NCBI GenBank assembly: GCA_900321895.1
Contig: ONYB01000114.1
Location: 1-5,549, forward strand
Source: an uncultured Brachyspira sp.
Lineage (GTDB): Bacteria > Cyanobacteriota > Vampirovibrionia > Gastranaerophilales > Gastranaerophilaceae
Length of the DNA: 5,549 bases
Direction: 5' to 3'
The translations under genes were made by a program, and so were the position numbers. Within the stretch, counting starts at the first letter, position 1. Every line of letters begins with the position of its first letter. Of the stretch, positions 5,388 through 5,549 are shown piece after piece. The notes under the pieces were generated by a model, which was not told the origin of the DNA, did not search any database, and saw nothing but the letters and a program-made list of their open reading frames with translations.

Positions 5388-5398
5388 TTTAAATTTAT

Positions 5399-5420
5399 TG
5401 GCTCTACGGAGCCATTTTTT
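5399..5420 (+). terminator. Rho-independent terminator of the tRNA-His gene
   Basis: A 6-bp stem TGGCTC/GAGCCA (5399-5404 with 5409-5414) with the four-base loop TACG is followed by six T residues, an A and five more T residues. It starts 12 nt after the tRNA 3' end. Confidence 0.85.
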
Positions 5421-5465
5421 ATTTTTGCACCCTTTATATTACATGTGTTAATTAAATTTTGGACA

Positions 5466-5549
5466 ATGAGTTTTCTTAATAATTCTACAAATATCGGCAA
5501 AAGTTTTTATTTACGGGATTTTAACTCTATAACTGTTTTAATAATACGA
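5466..5549 (+). CDS. Possible start of a further gene, cut by the window end
   Basis: From ATG 5466 the frame stays open to the window edge for 28 codons, beginning MSFLNNSTNIGKSFYLRDF. The upstream GGA (5461-5463) is a poor and too-close ribosome binding site, and no clear promoter was found between the tRNA terminator and this ATG. I do not recognise the peptide. In such AT-rich DNA a 28-codon open stretch could be chance, so this is only a candidate. A reverse-strand gene end is not better supported. Confidence 0.2.
   Translation, partial: MSFLNNSTNIGKSFYLRDFNSITVLIIR

Overview
The window is AT-rich and reads as a bacterial chromosome segment, with five complete protein genes and one tRNA gene, all on the + strand. 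The best lineage clue is the response regulator at 4406-5155. Its receiver and winged-helix domains closely resemble RpaB (Ycf27), the OmpR-type regulator of Cyanobacteria and algal plastids. Combined with the low GC content and a Kdo-activating enzyme (so probably a lipopolysaccharide outer membrane), this suggests a non-photosynthetic relative of Cyanobacteria such as Vampirovibrionia/Gastranaerophilales. That placement is inference from remembered family sequences, not from a search.

Layout: 1-115 is an AT-rich tail ending in a rho-independent terminator, probably of a gene outside the window. A sigma70-type promoter (142-169) precedes a compact block: accD (210-1076), accA (1110-2063), prmA (2075-3508) and kdsB (3517-4260). 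The gaps are 33, 11 and 8 bp, and no terminator is visible between genes, so they probably form one operon. AccA and AccD together make the carboxyltransferase of acetyl-CoA carboxylase (first step of fatty acid synthesis). PrmA methylates ribosomal protein L11. KdsB activates Kdo for lipopolysaccharide. A new promoter (4287-4315) lies before the rpaB-like gene, which ends in a strong terminator (5166-5195). A tRNA-His gene with encoded CCA (5311-5387) follows, with its own promoter and terminator. The last 120 bp hold at most the start of another gene.

The outstanding feature is inside prmA. Its methyltransferase domain is interrupted, in frame, by about 164 codons that carry a complete DUF559 (PD-(D/E)XK, Vsr-like) endonuclease-type domain. 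This insert is bounded by 46-bp inverted repeats (2791-2836 and 3195-3240), each made of two small hairpins. The two arms differ at six positions: four are paired changes that keep one stem intact and two are in its loop. A decayed third arm (2749-2781) lies just upstream. The insert sits between the helix after the GCDID motif and the next strand, and both halves of PrmA remain recognisable with no stop or frameshift. It looks like a palindrome-bounded, endonuclease-carrying mobile element that has entered an important gene without breaking its reading frame.
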